A stretch of 64,000 bases of DNA from Pseudomonas sp. GM80 (GTDB lineage: Bacteria > Pseudomonadota > Gammaproteobacteria > Pseudomonadales > Pseudomonadaceae): the NCBI RefSeq assembly GCF_000282515.1, contig NZ_AKJD01000066.1, positions 21,013 to 85,012 of the forward strand. Direction: 5' to 3'. A program made the position numbers and the translations under genes. The notes under the pieces are model-generated. The model did no database searches and was not told where the DNA came from. It was given only the letters and a program-made list of their open reading frames with translations. Of this stretch, positions 35,467 to 43,954 are shown one piece after another (the first letter of the stretch is position 1; each line of letters starts with the position of its first letter).

Positions 35467-35751
35467 TCCCTGATGAATGGAGGGGAACAATCCCTGCAGA
35501 CGACGAAATGGTTCGGAAGGTTTTCACAAACTTTTCACGTTGATCGAAGTAGGGTGAAGCCATCCGTTAGAAAGCAAGTCTCCAGCCCGTCTCCCCAGCG
35601 GGCTTTTTTTTGCCTGTCATAAAACCTTTTCCAGAATCGCTGTCCAATCGGCGCCATGTGCGCGCAGGTCTCTGAATTCGTCTGGACTTTTGCGCCCCGA
35701 GAGCATTAAATCCCGGCCCTTTTTGTCATCCCAATTTTTGAGGTTTTCTTC
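35467..35751 (+). other. Intergenic region with an unassigned terminator
   Basis: After the terminator at 35466 there are about 115 bases ending in another strong terminator (35583-35611), then about 140 bases leading to the first glycine-zipper gene. A possible 26-codon ORF from 35475 has no support. The first part could encode a small RNA. Confidence 0.35.
35583..35611 (+). terminator. Terminator not linked to a recognised gene
   Basis: AGCCCG-TCTCCC-CAGCGGGCT hairpin with eight T, without an obvious gene directly upstream. Confidence 0.75.
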
Positions 35752-36123
35752 ATGCGTTTAACTCTGCCTGCTCTGGTTCTGGGCCTTCTGGTTGCTCAAG
35801 GTGCAATGGCTGCCGGTGATGGCACTGCGGCGCTGGGCGGTGGTCTGGGTGGTGCGCTGGGTAATGTGCTCGGTCAGAAAATGGGCGGCAGCACTGGTGC
35901 CGCAGTGGGTGCCGGCGTCGCTGGCGCGGCGGGCAGTGCATTGACGGCTCGTAAGGGCAGCCGCACCAAAGCGGCCATCGGCGGTGGTGTCGGGGCAGCC
36001 GGTGGTTCGGTAATCGGCAACAGCCTGGGCGGCCGGACTGGCGCCACCATCGGTGCAGGTCTGGGCGGTGCAGCGGGCGGTGCGGTCGGCAGCAATCTGG
36101 CCAAAGGTCACAAGCGTCACTGA
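35752..36123 (+). CDS. Exported glycine-zipper protein, copy 1
   Basis: This 123-residue protein has a signal peptide (MRLTLPALVLGLLVAQGAMA) followed by glycine-zipper repeats with GxxxG spacing (GGGLGGALGNVLGQKMGG, GGSVIGNSLGG, GGAAGGAVG). Its C-terminus is basic and His-containing (KGHKRH). Glycine-zipper proteins insert into or associate with the envelope. A very similar gene follows in tandem, so this is a local duplication. The ribosome site TTGAGG lies upstream. Confidence 0.82.
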   Translation: MRLTLPALVLGLLVAQGAMAAGDGTAALGGGLGGALGNVLGQKMGGSTGAAVGAGVAGAAGSALTARKGSRTKAAIGGGVGAAGGSVIGNSLGGRTGATIGAGLGGAAGGAVGSNLAKGHKRH

Positions 36124-36140
36124 AACTGATCGTTGTTCAG

Positions 36141-36170
36141 AAAAAGCCCGGCTCAATGCCGGGCTTTTTA
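36141..36170 (+). terminator. Terminator after glycine-zipper copy 1
   Basis: AAAGCCCGGC-TCAAT-GCCGGGCTTTTT hairpin with T-run. Confidence 0.85.
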
Positions 36171-36260
36171 GTTGCTGAACGTTTTTCCCACAAGCATCTC
36201 CAATATCACATAGGCCCTTGCTTGGGCGGACTGTCCCGATTCGGGAACTGTGAGGTTCAA

Positions 36261-36680
36261 ATGCGATTGTCATTATCTGCACTGTTTTTCGGATTACTGG
36301 TGACGCAAGGCGCGATGGCTGCCGGGGATGGTTCGGCAGCCGTCGGCGGCGGGCTCGGTGGCGTATTGGGCAACGTGGTTGGCGGCCAACTTGGCGGCAG
36401 CACAGGCGCGGCGGTTGGCGCAGGTGTAGGCGGCGCGGCCGGCGGTGCGGTCGGGGCGAATAAACGCAATCGCACCGAAGCCGCGATTGGCGGTGGCCTC
36501 GGCGCTGCGGGTGGTTCAGTAATCGGTAATAGCCTCGGCGGATCAACGGGTTCGGCGGTCGGTGCAGGATTAGGTGGCGCGGCTGGTGGTGCGGTCGGCA
36601 ACAACCTGGGGGACGACGGCGGATCCCACTCCGGCGGCGGCCACAAACACAAGAATAAACACAAGAACCGTCATCATTGA
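36261..36680 (+). CDS. Exported glycine-zipper protein, copy 2
   Basis: This 139-residue paralogue of the preceding gene has a signal peptide (MRLSLSALFFGLLVTQGAMA), the same zipper blocks (GGGLGGVLGNVVGGQLGG, GGSVIGNSLGGSTG) and a longer C-terminal His/Lys-rich tail (GGGHKHKNKHKNRHH). The start at 36261 is supported by GAGG and by alignment to copy 1. Likely envelope-associated. Each copy has its own terminator. Confidence 0.82.
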   Translation: MRLSLSALFFGLLVTQGAMAAGDGSAAVGGGLGGVLGNVVGGQLGGSTGAAVGAGVGGAAGGAVGANKRNRTEAAIGGGLGAAGGSVIGNSLGGSTGSAVGAGLGGAAGGAVGNNLGDDGGSHSGGGHKHKNKHKNRHH

Positions 36681-36695
36681 TCAGCGGTTCAACAG

Positions 36696-36727
36696 AAACC
36701 CGGCCTCGTGCCGGGTTTTTCGTTTTT
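36696..36727 (+). terminator. Terminator after glycine-zipper copy 2
   Basis: AAACCCGGC-CTCGT-GCCGGGTTTTT hairpin with T-rich tail. Confidence 0.85.
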
Positions 36728-36803
36728 GCAGGTAGGACTCAGGAACGATTGGCTGCAAGGCTTTTCGAACGTCATACACTTCCCCCAAAAAAAGAGGTTT
36801 GCC

Positions 36804-36965
36804 ATGACTCCCGAAACCGAAGGCAAGGAAGAAAAAGGCCCGAGCGGGCTGCCGTTTATCAATGATCCCGGGAACGAGGATCCGGGCTCGCTGATGGATG
36901 ATGCGACGGTGCCGCTGAATGATTCGGATGAGGCGGATATGGAGTATGAAGAGGATGAGCAGTGA
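36804..36965 (+). CDS. Small acidic hypothetical protein
   Basis: This 53-residue protein, highly acidic and probably disordered (GNEDPGSLMDDATVPLNDSD, ending MEYEEDEQ), starts at the ATG at 36804, which follows AGAGG. No signal peptide. Family unknown. Confidence 0.6.
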   Translation: MTPETEGKEEKGPSGLPFINDPGNEDPGSLMDDATVPLNDSDEADMEYEEDEQ

Positions 36966-36999
36966 ACGGTTGCTACTGGAGGCAACCTGCTGATTGACT

Positions 37000-37026
37000 C
37001 TAAGGGCCTGGGACTTCAGGCCCTTA
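37000..37026. terminator. Perfect 11-bp stem hairpin
   Basis: CTAAGGGCCTG and CAGGCCCTTAG flank GGACT. It lies between the acidic protein gene and the convergent immunity gene. A T-run is lacking. Confidence 0.45.
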
Positions 37027-37188
37027 GGACGCGTTCAGATGCCGCTTCATGACGGTGAGACTTGAAGACGAAAAAAGAAGTGGCTGTTTAGCCAATGCTC
37101 AATTTTGCGCTTATGTCGGGGGATGAGTATGTCGAGATTATCTGGGGGTGCCATTTTTTTATTTATTTAAGGTAATGCCGGTAATACG

Positions 37189-37593
37189 TTATTTACTAAG
37201 AAATGGAGTTTTTGTCAGGTACACCGAGGGCTCTTCGAGATTTATAAATGACGTAGTAAAGCTTATCGATGAGTTTTTTGATGTGGCCGAAACGAGAAGG
37301 CGGGAGTTGCGGTTGTCTATGTTTAATCGAAGATCGTTTTGGTTTGGTAGGTTTTTTATAGATAAATTTTCTATTTCACTGCATTTTAGTCCAATTCGGC
37401 AAGCGTTAAACTCAATTGCTTTCCACTTTGCTGGAAGTATATCTGGGATTTCGGGTATGTCGAATCCTAGTGTAATAGTCGAGTAGTTGTTATCGATATT
37501 TAGAATGAAAAGACGTATTTCGTTTATGGCTACCGAAGAGGTAAAAATCATGTTAAAAAAGGTGCTTCCGTTTATGTCGTTCCAATACTTCAT
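37189..37593 (-). CDS. Imm50-like immunity protein (orphan)
   Basis: This 134-residue, AT-rich gene encodes a protein with the Imm50 pattern: MKYWNDINGSTFFNMIF, ITLGFDIPEIPD, KWKAIEFNACRIGLKC and LEEPSVYLTKTPF at the end. Imm50 proteins neutralise polymorphic toxins. It lies downstream of the Rhs gene and its coupled putative immunity gene, so it is probably an orphan from a former toxin tip. It has no signal peptide. The plus-strand frame across it is a shadow. Confidence 0.7.
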   Translation of the reverse strand: MKYWNDINGSTFFNMIFTSSVAINEIRLFILNIDNNYSTITLGFDIPEIPDILPAKWKAIEFNACRIGLKCSEIENLSIKNLPNQNDLRLNIDNRNSRLLVSATSKNSSISFTTSFINLEEPSVYLTKTPFLSK

Positions 37594-37701
37594 GATGACC
37601 TCTTGAAGAAGGGGGGGTTATCTGTGAGATCTTTACTGGCTTCTTGTGCCTAATTTTTGTGAATGAATTTAGTAATATTTTCAGGATGAAAATCGTATTA
37701 T

Positions 37702-38088
37702 TCAAGAAATCGTCCACTTTAAATAAAACAAACGTTGCTCGTCCGGATTGCTAGTCAAGTCACGCTCCTCATAATCAAATATAAATACGAGATCATCTAA
37801 AGAGGGTTCCTTGCCATTCACCAATTCGTATGCCTTTAGCCCAAGTGACATCTGAGATGACATGCTCGATGGGTGAACGTTTAACTTTGCGCCCTTGCAG
37901 TAGAAAGTCAGGTGTGGGTTGTCCTTTCTTAGCAATGAAAAGCATTTGTAAAAATCGCTATCAGTATAAGTTCTTTCTTTGTTGTCTTCAGGTTTTATTG
38001 TTATAGATATCGCTTGGCTATCGCAAAGAAGGTCGAGTTTTTGTATTTCATTGTGTTTGGCTACGACAACTGTAAACGTAGTTTTCAT
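37702..38088 (-). CDS. Putative cognate immunity protein for the Rhs toxin
   Basis: This 128-residue protein (MKTTFTVVVAKHNEIQKL...) is strand-rich at its N-terminus, followed by acidic segments (KPEDNKERTYTDSDFYKCF, SLDDLVFIFDYEERDL). Its ATG overlaps the Rhs stop codon (ATGA), and it shares the AT-rich composition of the toxin tip. That position is where immunity genes of Rhs toxins lie. I do not recognise a named immunity family; the role is inferred from position. Confidence 0.65.
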   Translation of the reverse strand: MKTTFTVVVAKHNEIQKLDLLCDSQAISITIKPEDNKERTYTDSDFYKCFSLLRKDNPHLTFYCKGAKLNVHPSSMSSQMSLGLKAYELVNGKEPSLDDLVFIFDYEERDLTSNPDEQRLFYLKWTIS

Positions 38089-41000
38089 TTGCTTGTGTTC
38101 CTGTGTGGATTAGGGATTGAGTAGCCGAACTCTTTGCCATCGTCGATAATTAGTGTAGCACCAAGAATGTCTTCCCTCCTGATCTTGCCGGGAATAGCAA
38201 TTTCCTGCTCTTTACTAAAGTTATAAGCCGTACCTAGCTCTTTTTTTAGATCATGTCCGGGAATCATTCTGAGTGTGTAGAGAAAACCAGGTCTTGTAAA
38301 ATAGCTGGTGGCGAATGCTTTTCCCATGTCTCTAGAAAGAGAAGTGCTTATGAAATTACTTGGAGGGAAATCACTATCGATAGAGTGAAGAAAAAGATCG
38401 TTGCTATTCCCCTTGCTTTTAAAACCGTTCTCGAAGACTTCTGATGGATCTGTTGAAGACCCACGGTACAAGTACATTTGTTGTGGCACATGGAGGGACG
38501 GATTTTCCGCACCACCCTTAATCTTTGTGGTGGGATCGACTGATTCGAGTGATGGTTTCTTGCATCCATCCCCACCCGGACAATCACTCAACCCCAACGG
38601 ATCCACCCACCCCGTCGGATTCGGCGTGTACTGATACTGATTAATCCCACCCGCCAGCTTCACCGGATCCGGCGTCAGATACCGTCCCAACCTCGGGTCG
38701 TAATACCGATGCCGGTTGTAGTGCAGCCCACTTTCCCCATCGAAATACTGCCCCTGAAACCGCAACGGTTGATCGAGATAGTCCTCGGCCGCCAAGGTCA
38801 GCGCCGCGACCTTGCCGTACGCGTCGTACTGCGCCGACCAAACGATTTCCCCGCTGTAATCGGTCAGCTCCAGCGGCGTACCGAGGTGATCGAGTTGGTA
38901 ATAAAACGGGCAAGCCTTTTTCGGGCCTTTGCCGTCGAGCATGGCCAGCGGGCGGAAGGTGCCGGGTTCGTAGACGTAGCTGCGGTATTCGTTGGGGCTG
39001 TTTTCGGCGACGAGGTGGTCGCCTTGCCAGAAGAACTCGGTGGTGACGCCGTCGACGGTTTTGCGGATGCGGCGTCCGAAGGCGTCGTATTGGTAGGACG
39101 CGGTTTTGCCGTCCGGGCGGGTCAGGCCGATCAGGCGGTGCTGGCAGTCGTAGCGGTATTCGGTGACCAGTTTGTGCGCGCTACCACGGCGTTCGCGGAT
39201 CAGGTTGCCGAAGGCGTCGTAGTCGTAGTGGCGGTCGCCCTGCATCAGCAGGCGATTGCCTTTGATCCGGCTCGGGCCGGTGCCGTCCTGTGTCAGGAGG
39301 TTACCAGCCGGGTCGTGGGCGAAGCTTTCCGGCAGTTCGTCGCGCGAATGCCGGACGCGGATCAGGCGGTCGAGGGTGTCGTAACCATAGGTGCGCTGGC
39401 CATGGCGGGTGTCGGCGATGTGTTCAAGGTTGCCGTTGGCGCTGTAGGCATAGTCGCGCCGATACAGTGACTGGTGTTCATGGCCTACGGTATGGGCCAG
39501 CAATTGGCCTTGATCGTCGTAGGAATATTCGCTGAGCAACAGGCCTTGCTGACGCTGCTGTTCGCGTCCCGACTGGAAGGTGTGCGTGGTCAGTTGCGCG
39601 CCGTTGAGGTCGATACCGCTCAGCGCGCCGCCCTTGGTGTAGCGGTAGTCGAGCTTGCTGTTGTCCGGCAGGCGCAGTTGTTTGAGCTGACCGCAGGCGT
39701 CATAGGCATACCGTAACGTGCCCCAGCCTTGGTGCTCGGTGATCAGCCGATCCTGACGGTCGTACTCGAAAGCCAGCGGATGTTGCTGGCCGTCATCGAC
39801 GCTGACGAGGCGGCCGAGGCGGTCGTATTGGTAGCTGACCCTGATGCCGTCGGGCAGGGTTTTGACCAGAAGACGCCCGGCAGCATCGCGTTTATAGGCC
39901 GTGACTAACTGTGAGCCGTCGTCGCCAAACTCGGTCTTCTCCAGCAGGTGCCCGTTGAGGTCATAGGCATACGCGGTACGTTGGCCGTCAAAGCCGGTTT
40001 CCTCTCGGATCAATCCGGTTGGCGTGTAGTCCAGCAGGTATTTTTCACCGGACTCGTTTTCGATCTCGGTGAGCAACAGTTGCGCATGGTCGTAGCGGTA
40101 CTGCACCCGCGTGCCGTCGGGGTTGATCCGCCGCGAAACCAGATGCAGATCGTCGTCGTATTCATAACGGGTGATGCGCCCGAGTTCATCACGCTCGGCG
40201 GTAACCTGGCCGTAGGCGCCGTAGCTGTAGGCGCGAGTCGCGCCTGTGGGAAATGTCGTCTGCGCCAGTCGGCCGACGGCGTCCCACTGCAGACGGGTCA
40301 CCGCACCGTGTTCGTCAACAACAGTCGTCCGCCGTCCCTGCGCATCGTAGGAAAAGCGTCGTACGCCACCCTCAGGCAACGTTTCCTCGGTCAACTGGCC
40401 AAGGTCATTCCAGACCCAGCGATGCCGGCTGCTGTCCGGGTAACGGATTGACAGCAGCTGCCCGCGAATATCGTAGTAGTAATGGGTGACCTGTCCGTCG
40501 GGATCGACGGCTTCGGTGACATCACCCTCGGCATTGCGCCGGTAGATCCAGGTTGCGTCGCCCCGGCTGCGTTTGTGCAGGAAACCGTTGCGATATTCGT
40601 AGGACGTTGGCGCGTCATCCGGAGGAATCAGTGCAATCAGCCGTCCGATTTCGTCGTAGTGGTATTCGGTTATGGCCCCCAGCGCGTCCTGCTCGGCGAC
40701 CAGACGCCCGCAATCGTCGTAGGCCTTGAGGTGTTCGCCACCGTTGGCCTCGACCTTGCGCACCAGTCGTGCACGGTCGTCGTGGACGTAAACCTCTTCG
40801 GTGCCGTCGACGTAATGCACTGTGACGCTGCCATCGTCATCCCAGACGTACCGCGTATTCATCTGCGAAAACGATGCCCAGTGGCGCACGCAACGGGCGG
40901 CCTTGCCGGCGCGTTCCCACTCCCAGAAGAAGCTCGCGCCCCCTGTCAATTGCCGCTGCAGGATCACGTGGGCGTCGTCGTAGTCGTAGCGCTCGCTGTC

Positions 41001-42938
41001 ACCGACGGCGTTGGTCGCGGCTAACAGGCGTTGGCGGGCGTCGTAGCAGTAGCGGGCGAGGGTTTGTTCAGTGGCCCATTCAGACGCGTGGAAAACCTGG
41101 TAATCGACCGCGATCAATTGCGCCCGGTCATAGCGCAATCGCAGCGCCCGGCCAGCGCCATTGTCGAGACGATCAATACGATCCTGACGGTCCCGACTGA
41201 TGCACAGTCGATTGCCATACGCGTCACTGATCGCCGTCAGCCGCCCCGCGCGGAAGTGGTAAAAGCGCGGCACATCCCCGGCCAGTGCAAGGATCAGTTC
41301 CTGTGGTTCATCGCCAAGAAAGATCGCCGCCCGCGACAGACTGTTGTGAATCGCCGGCCGCTCGACGTCTGGTAACGGGAACCGAGTTCGGCGGTTCTCG
41401 TGGTCGATCCAGACCACACAATCGCCTTCGAACAGCAGGCGGTGCGCCAGCGAATGGCTCCAGCCAAATCCCAGGCCGACATCGACCTCGACAGCGCTGG
41501 TGCGATACACCCGGGTGAACTCGAACGGCAGTCGCCCATCAAGCACACCATCGGTCAGGGTCAACAGTTCTTCGCCGGTGACCATCGACACCGGGCAGCC
41601 ATTGGTGCAGGTCAGCGGTACGCAATCGGCGTTGTCGCCGTTAGGGTTTTTCGCCTGATCCGGTACATCGTCGTGTGGCTCATGGCGTTGCAGGGCCGCC
41701 ATGTTGCGAGTCTTGTCGCGTGTAATGGGCGCCGGATTTGGCACCGTCAACACCAAAGAATCGGCTTGACGAATGTTCAGAGGAATGGCGGGCGTCGGAT
41801 TCAGCACAACGTCGCGTGCATTGATCATCAGCGGTTTCAGCACGCTGGCATGTTTGTCCAGCGGCGGTGCAGTGCTCAGTTCCGCCAGTCGCAACGCTGA
41901 AGCCGCCAGCCACTCCCGTGCTCGCGGCGACTTGATCTTCGCCAGTACTTTGCTGCTCAGGCGTATTTGCACGCCGACACCGCCAGACAGCCGCATCAGC
42001 AGAAAAGCGATCAGCAGTTCGACGCGAACTTCAGCCACCACTTCAGCCACATACTGCGGCGGCAGCATTTTCAGCCAGCTGGTGAATGCCGCGAGATGAA
42101 TGAACAGCAGCGGCTCATCGCTGAGGATCAACAAGCCGTCGGCAATGGACGCGCTGGACGCTTGCAGCAACGCTTCAAGCTCGGCTTCGCTGAGGTAATC
42201 GAGGAGCTTTTCGCTGTTGGCCTGCAAGTCGGCGAGGAGGGCGAACACCTGCTTGATGTCATCCCAGACGCCGTGCAGGGCACTCTCGAATCCGCGCCAG
42301 TCGGCCCGCTGTAATTGGCCGTAACGGTCAGCGAATCCGGCGCTGGAAAACTCTTTCCACAGAGGTTGGAACCCGCTCCACTCAGTCCGCAGCCAGCCTT
42401 CCAGACCGGCAAGGATGGCCTCATAGGAGGCGAACAGAGCACTGACGTGAGCGGCTGAAACATCGGGAAAGAAGGTGATGCGATAACGCTGGCCCCGATC
42501 GCAGTCGGTCACTTGCAGAATGCCGCTCGGGCCAATGGTGTGATGCAGCGGTGCGCCAAAGGTGAGAACCCCGTTGACGTCACTCAGCAGCGGTTCAAGT
42601 GTTAGCGGGGTATCGCCGATCGGCACAAACCGTGCGGCTTCGAACATGTGCACCAGCGTCAACGGCCCGCTGGCCGGGCACATCACCACCGACGAACTGA
42701 TCGGCTTGGAGGATTTCAGCGGTGCACTGAGCTGGACGTCGTTGCCGACCTTGAACACCTGCTCGATATCCAGCGCCGTCCCGGTCCAGAACGCTTCAGC
42801 CCAGGCCTCGTAATCGTTCAGGCACAGACGGAACTCCTCGATCAGGGTCTCGAAATCCGGGTGTTCGGGATTCAGTGCGGCAACTACCAGCAGGCCAATG
42901 CTGTTGTTGAGGGCCAGTAGCCGATCGGTTTCGAGCAT
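38085..42938 (-). CDS. Rhs polymorphic toxin with cholera-toxin-like ADP-ribosyltransferase tip
   Basis: This 1617-residue protein has an N-terminal helical region of about 430 residues with no recognisable PAAR domain. A DUF6531-type segment follows (CTNGCPVSMVTGEELL near 443). Many YD repeats come next (about 530-1370), then the Rhs core ending near LGRYLTPDP and the DPLGL boundary at about 1446-1450. The last 167 residues are the variable toxin. They show an R-S-E ADP-ribosyltransferase pattern: LYRGSS (R1492), FISTSLSRDMG (STS 1531-1533) and KEQEIAIPG (EQE 1577-1579), as in cholera toxin A. The tip is AT-rich, consistent with tip exchange. A coupled putative immunity gene follows. ADP-ribosyl transfer is inferred. 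Confidence 0.88.
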   Translation of the reverse strand: MLETDRLLALNNSIGLLVVAALNPEHPDFETLIEEFRLCLNDYEAWAEAFWTGTALDIEQVFKVGNDVQLSAPLKSSKPISSSVVMCPASGPLTLVHMFEAARFVPIGDTPLTLEPLLSDVNGVLTFGAPLHHTIGPSGILQVTDCDRGQRYRITFFPDVSAAHVSALFASYEAILAGLEGWLRTEWSGFQPLWKEFSSAGFADRYGQLQRADWRGFESALHGVWDDIKQVFALLADLQANSEKLLDYLSEAELEALLQASSASIADGLLILSDEPLLFIHLAAFTSWLKMLPPQYVAEVVAEVRVELLIAFLLMRLSGGVGVQIRLSSKVLAKIKSPRAREWLAASALRLAELSTAPPLDKHASVLKPLMINARDVVLNPTPAIPLNIRQADSLVLTVPNPAPITRDKTRNMAALQRHEPHDDVPDQAKNPNGDNADCVPLTCTNGCPVSMVTGEELLTLTDGVLDGRLPFEFTRVYRTSAVEVDVGLGFGWSHSLAHRLLFEGDCVVWIDHENRRTRFPLPDVERPAIHNSLSRAAIFLGDEPQELILALAGDVPRFYHFRAGRLTAISDAYGNRLCISRDRQDRIDRLDNGAGRALRLRYDRAQLIAVDYQVFHASEWATEQTLARYCYDARQRLLAATNAVGDSERYDYDDAHVILQRQLTGGASFFWEWERAGKAARCVRHWASFSQMNTRYVWDDDGSVTVHYVDGTEEVYVHDDRARLVRKVEANGGEHLKAYDDCGRLVAEQDALGAITEYHYDEIGRLIALIPPDDAPTSYEYRNGFLHKRSRGDATWIYRRNAEGDVTEAVDPDGQVTHYYYDIRGQLLSIRYPDSSRHRWVWNDLGQLTEETLPEGGVRRFSYDAQGRRTTVVDEHGAVTRLQWDAVGRLAQTTFPTGATRAYSYGAYGQVTAERDELGRITRYEYDDDLHLVSRRINPDGTRVQYRYDHAQLLLTEIENESGEKYLLDYTPTGLIREETGFDGQRTAYAYDLNGHLLEKTEFGDDGSQLVTAYKRDAAGRLLVKTLPDGIRVSYQYDRLGRLVSVDDGQQHPLAFEYDRQDRLITEHQGWGTLRYAYDACGQLKQLRLPDNSKLDYRYTKGGALSGIDLNGAQLTTHTFQSGREQQRQQGLLLSEYSYDDQGQLLAHTVGHEHQSLYRRDYAYSANGNLEHIADTRHGQRTYGYDTLDRLIRVRHSRDELPESFAHDPAGNLLTQDGTGPSRIKGNRLLMQGDRHYDYDAFGNLIRERRGSAHKLVTEYRYDCQHRLIGLTRPDGKTASYQYDAFGRRIRKTVDGVTTEFFWQGDHLVAENSPNEYRSYVYEPGTFRPLAMLDGKGPKKACPFYYQLDHLGTPLELTDYSGEIVWSAQYDAYGKVAALTLAAEDYLDQPLRFQGQYFDGESGLHYNRHRYYDPRLGRYLTPDPVKLAGGINQYQYTPNPTGWVDPLGLSDCPGGDGCKKPSLESVDPTTKIKGGAENPSLHVPQQMYLYRGSSTDPSEVFENGFKSKGNSNDLFLHSIDSDFPPSNFISTSLSRDMGKAFATSYFTRPGFLYTLRMIPGHDLKKELGTAYNFSKEQEIAIPGKIRREDILGATLIIDDGKEFGYSIPNPHRNTSK

Positions 42939-43180
42939 TCGCAGTTCTCGCGCACATCAAAAAGGTGCGAGGACTTTGCGGGGGATCAACGCGGAAAGAA
43001 GTCGGCCAAGTAGGTGATGCCTGTAGGACGTTTCGCTAAATGTTCGCGAGTAGTTCACCGCCTCCAGAGACATTGACCGTTGCTCTATGTCCGTCACGCT
43101 CGTTATGCTGCTGAACCCTTTAATCAGATCCGAGCAGCGACCTGCTTCAGGCGCCTGGGATGTTTTTGATAACGGATCCG

Positions 43181-43879
43181 ATGATGAATGCACCGCTGAA
43201 GGCGTTCGGCCCGATCAAGGCCGTGATTTTCGATATGGACGGTTTGCTGCTGGACACCGAGGGCATTTACACCGAGGTCACCTCGCTGATTGCCGGGCGC
43301 TATGGGCGCACCTTCGACTGGAGCATCAAGCAGAACATCATTGGCCGTGGGGCCAACGATCTGGCGAACTATGTGGTGCAGGCTTTGGAGCTGCCGATTA
43401 CCGCCGAAGAGTTTCTGCTGATCCGCGAGCCGCTGATGCGTGAACGTTTTCCCACTGCACAAGCGATGCCGGGTGCCGAGGAACTGATCCGTCACCTGAA
43501 GGCGCACAACATTCCAATCGCCGTGGGCACCAGCTCGTCGCGCCAATCGTTCGGGCAGAAAACCACGCTGCATCGTGACTGGTTTGCGTTGTTCGATTTC
43601 ATTGTCACGGCGGATGATCCGGAAGTCGGTGCAGCCAAACCGGCACCGGATATTTTCCTCACCGCTGCCCGGCGTCTGGGCGTGGCGCCTGAGGATTGCC
43701 TGGTGTTCGAAGATTCGCCGTTTGGCGTGACTGCTGCGAAAGCCGCCGGTATGACCGCCATCGCCATTCCCGACGCCGCCATGGCCGATGAAAAATACGC
43801 ACACGCCGACGGGATTCTTCGTACGCTGAAAGCGTTCACCCCGAGTGCCTGTGGTTTGCCGGCGCTGGATTGGGCTTAA
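43181..43879 (+). CDS. HAD-superfamily phosphatase (beta-phosphoglucomutase-like)
   Basis: This 232-residue protein has motif I VIFDMDGLLLDTE, motif II AVGTSSSR, motif III Lys in GAAKPAPDIF and motif IV VFEDSPFGVTAAKAAG. It belongs to the subfamily of phosphoglycolate phosphatase/beta-phosphoglucomutase-type HAD enzymes; the substrate is not predictable. Starts at 43160, 43181 and 43184 are possible; the conserved part begins at MNAPLKAF. Confidence 0.85.
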   Translation: MMNAPLKAFGPIKAVIFDMDGLLLDTEGIYTEVTSLIAGRYGRTFDWSIKQNIIGRGANDLANYVVQALELPITAEEFLLIREPLMRERFPTAQAMPGAEELIRHLKAHNIPIAVGTSSSRQSFGQKTTLHRDWFALFDFIVTADDPEVGAAKPAPDIFLTAARRLGVAPEDCLVFEDSPFGVTAAKAAGMTAIAIPDAAMADEKYAHADGILRTLKAFTPSACGLPALDWA

Positions 43880-43890
43880 ACCAGCGAGAC

Positions 43891-43934
43891 AAAAAAAAAC
43901 GCCGCCCCTCTGTCAAGGAGGGGCGGCGTTTTTC
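43891..43934. terminator. Bidirectional terminator
   Basis: AAACGCCGCCCCTC and GAGGGGCGGCGTTT arms, A-run before and T-run after, between the convergent HAD and SDR genes. Confidence 0.85.
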
Positions 43935-43954
43935 GTTCAGGCAATCTGGAACAA

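Noticed and set aside
35186..35563. Minus-strand ORFs of about 115-125 codons opposite the small CxxC gene
   Set aside because: They lack ribosome sites and run through two plus-strand terminators.
37148..37486. Plus-strand ORF of 112 codons
   Set aside because: It lies antisense inside the Imm50-like gene, which matches a known family pattern on the minus strand.
38709..39470. Plus-strand ORF of 253 codons within the Rhs gene
   Set aside because: It is antisense to YD repeats; long antisense frames are expected in GC-rich genes and it has no family features.
42957..43193. Minus-strand ORF of 78 codons upstream of rhs, considered as a chaperone or leader gene
   Set aside because: It overlaps the HAD gene start region, has no chaperone-like features and no ribosome binding site.
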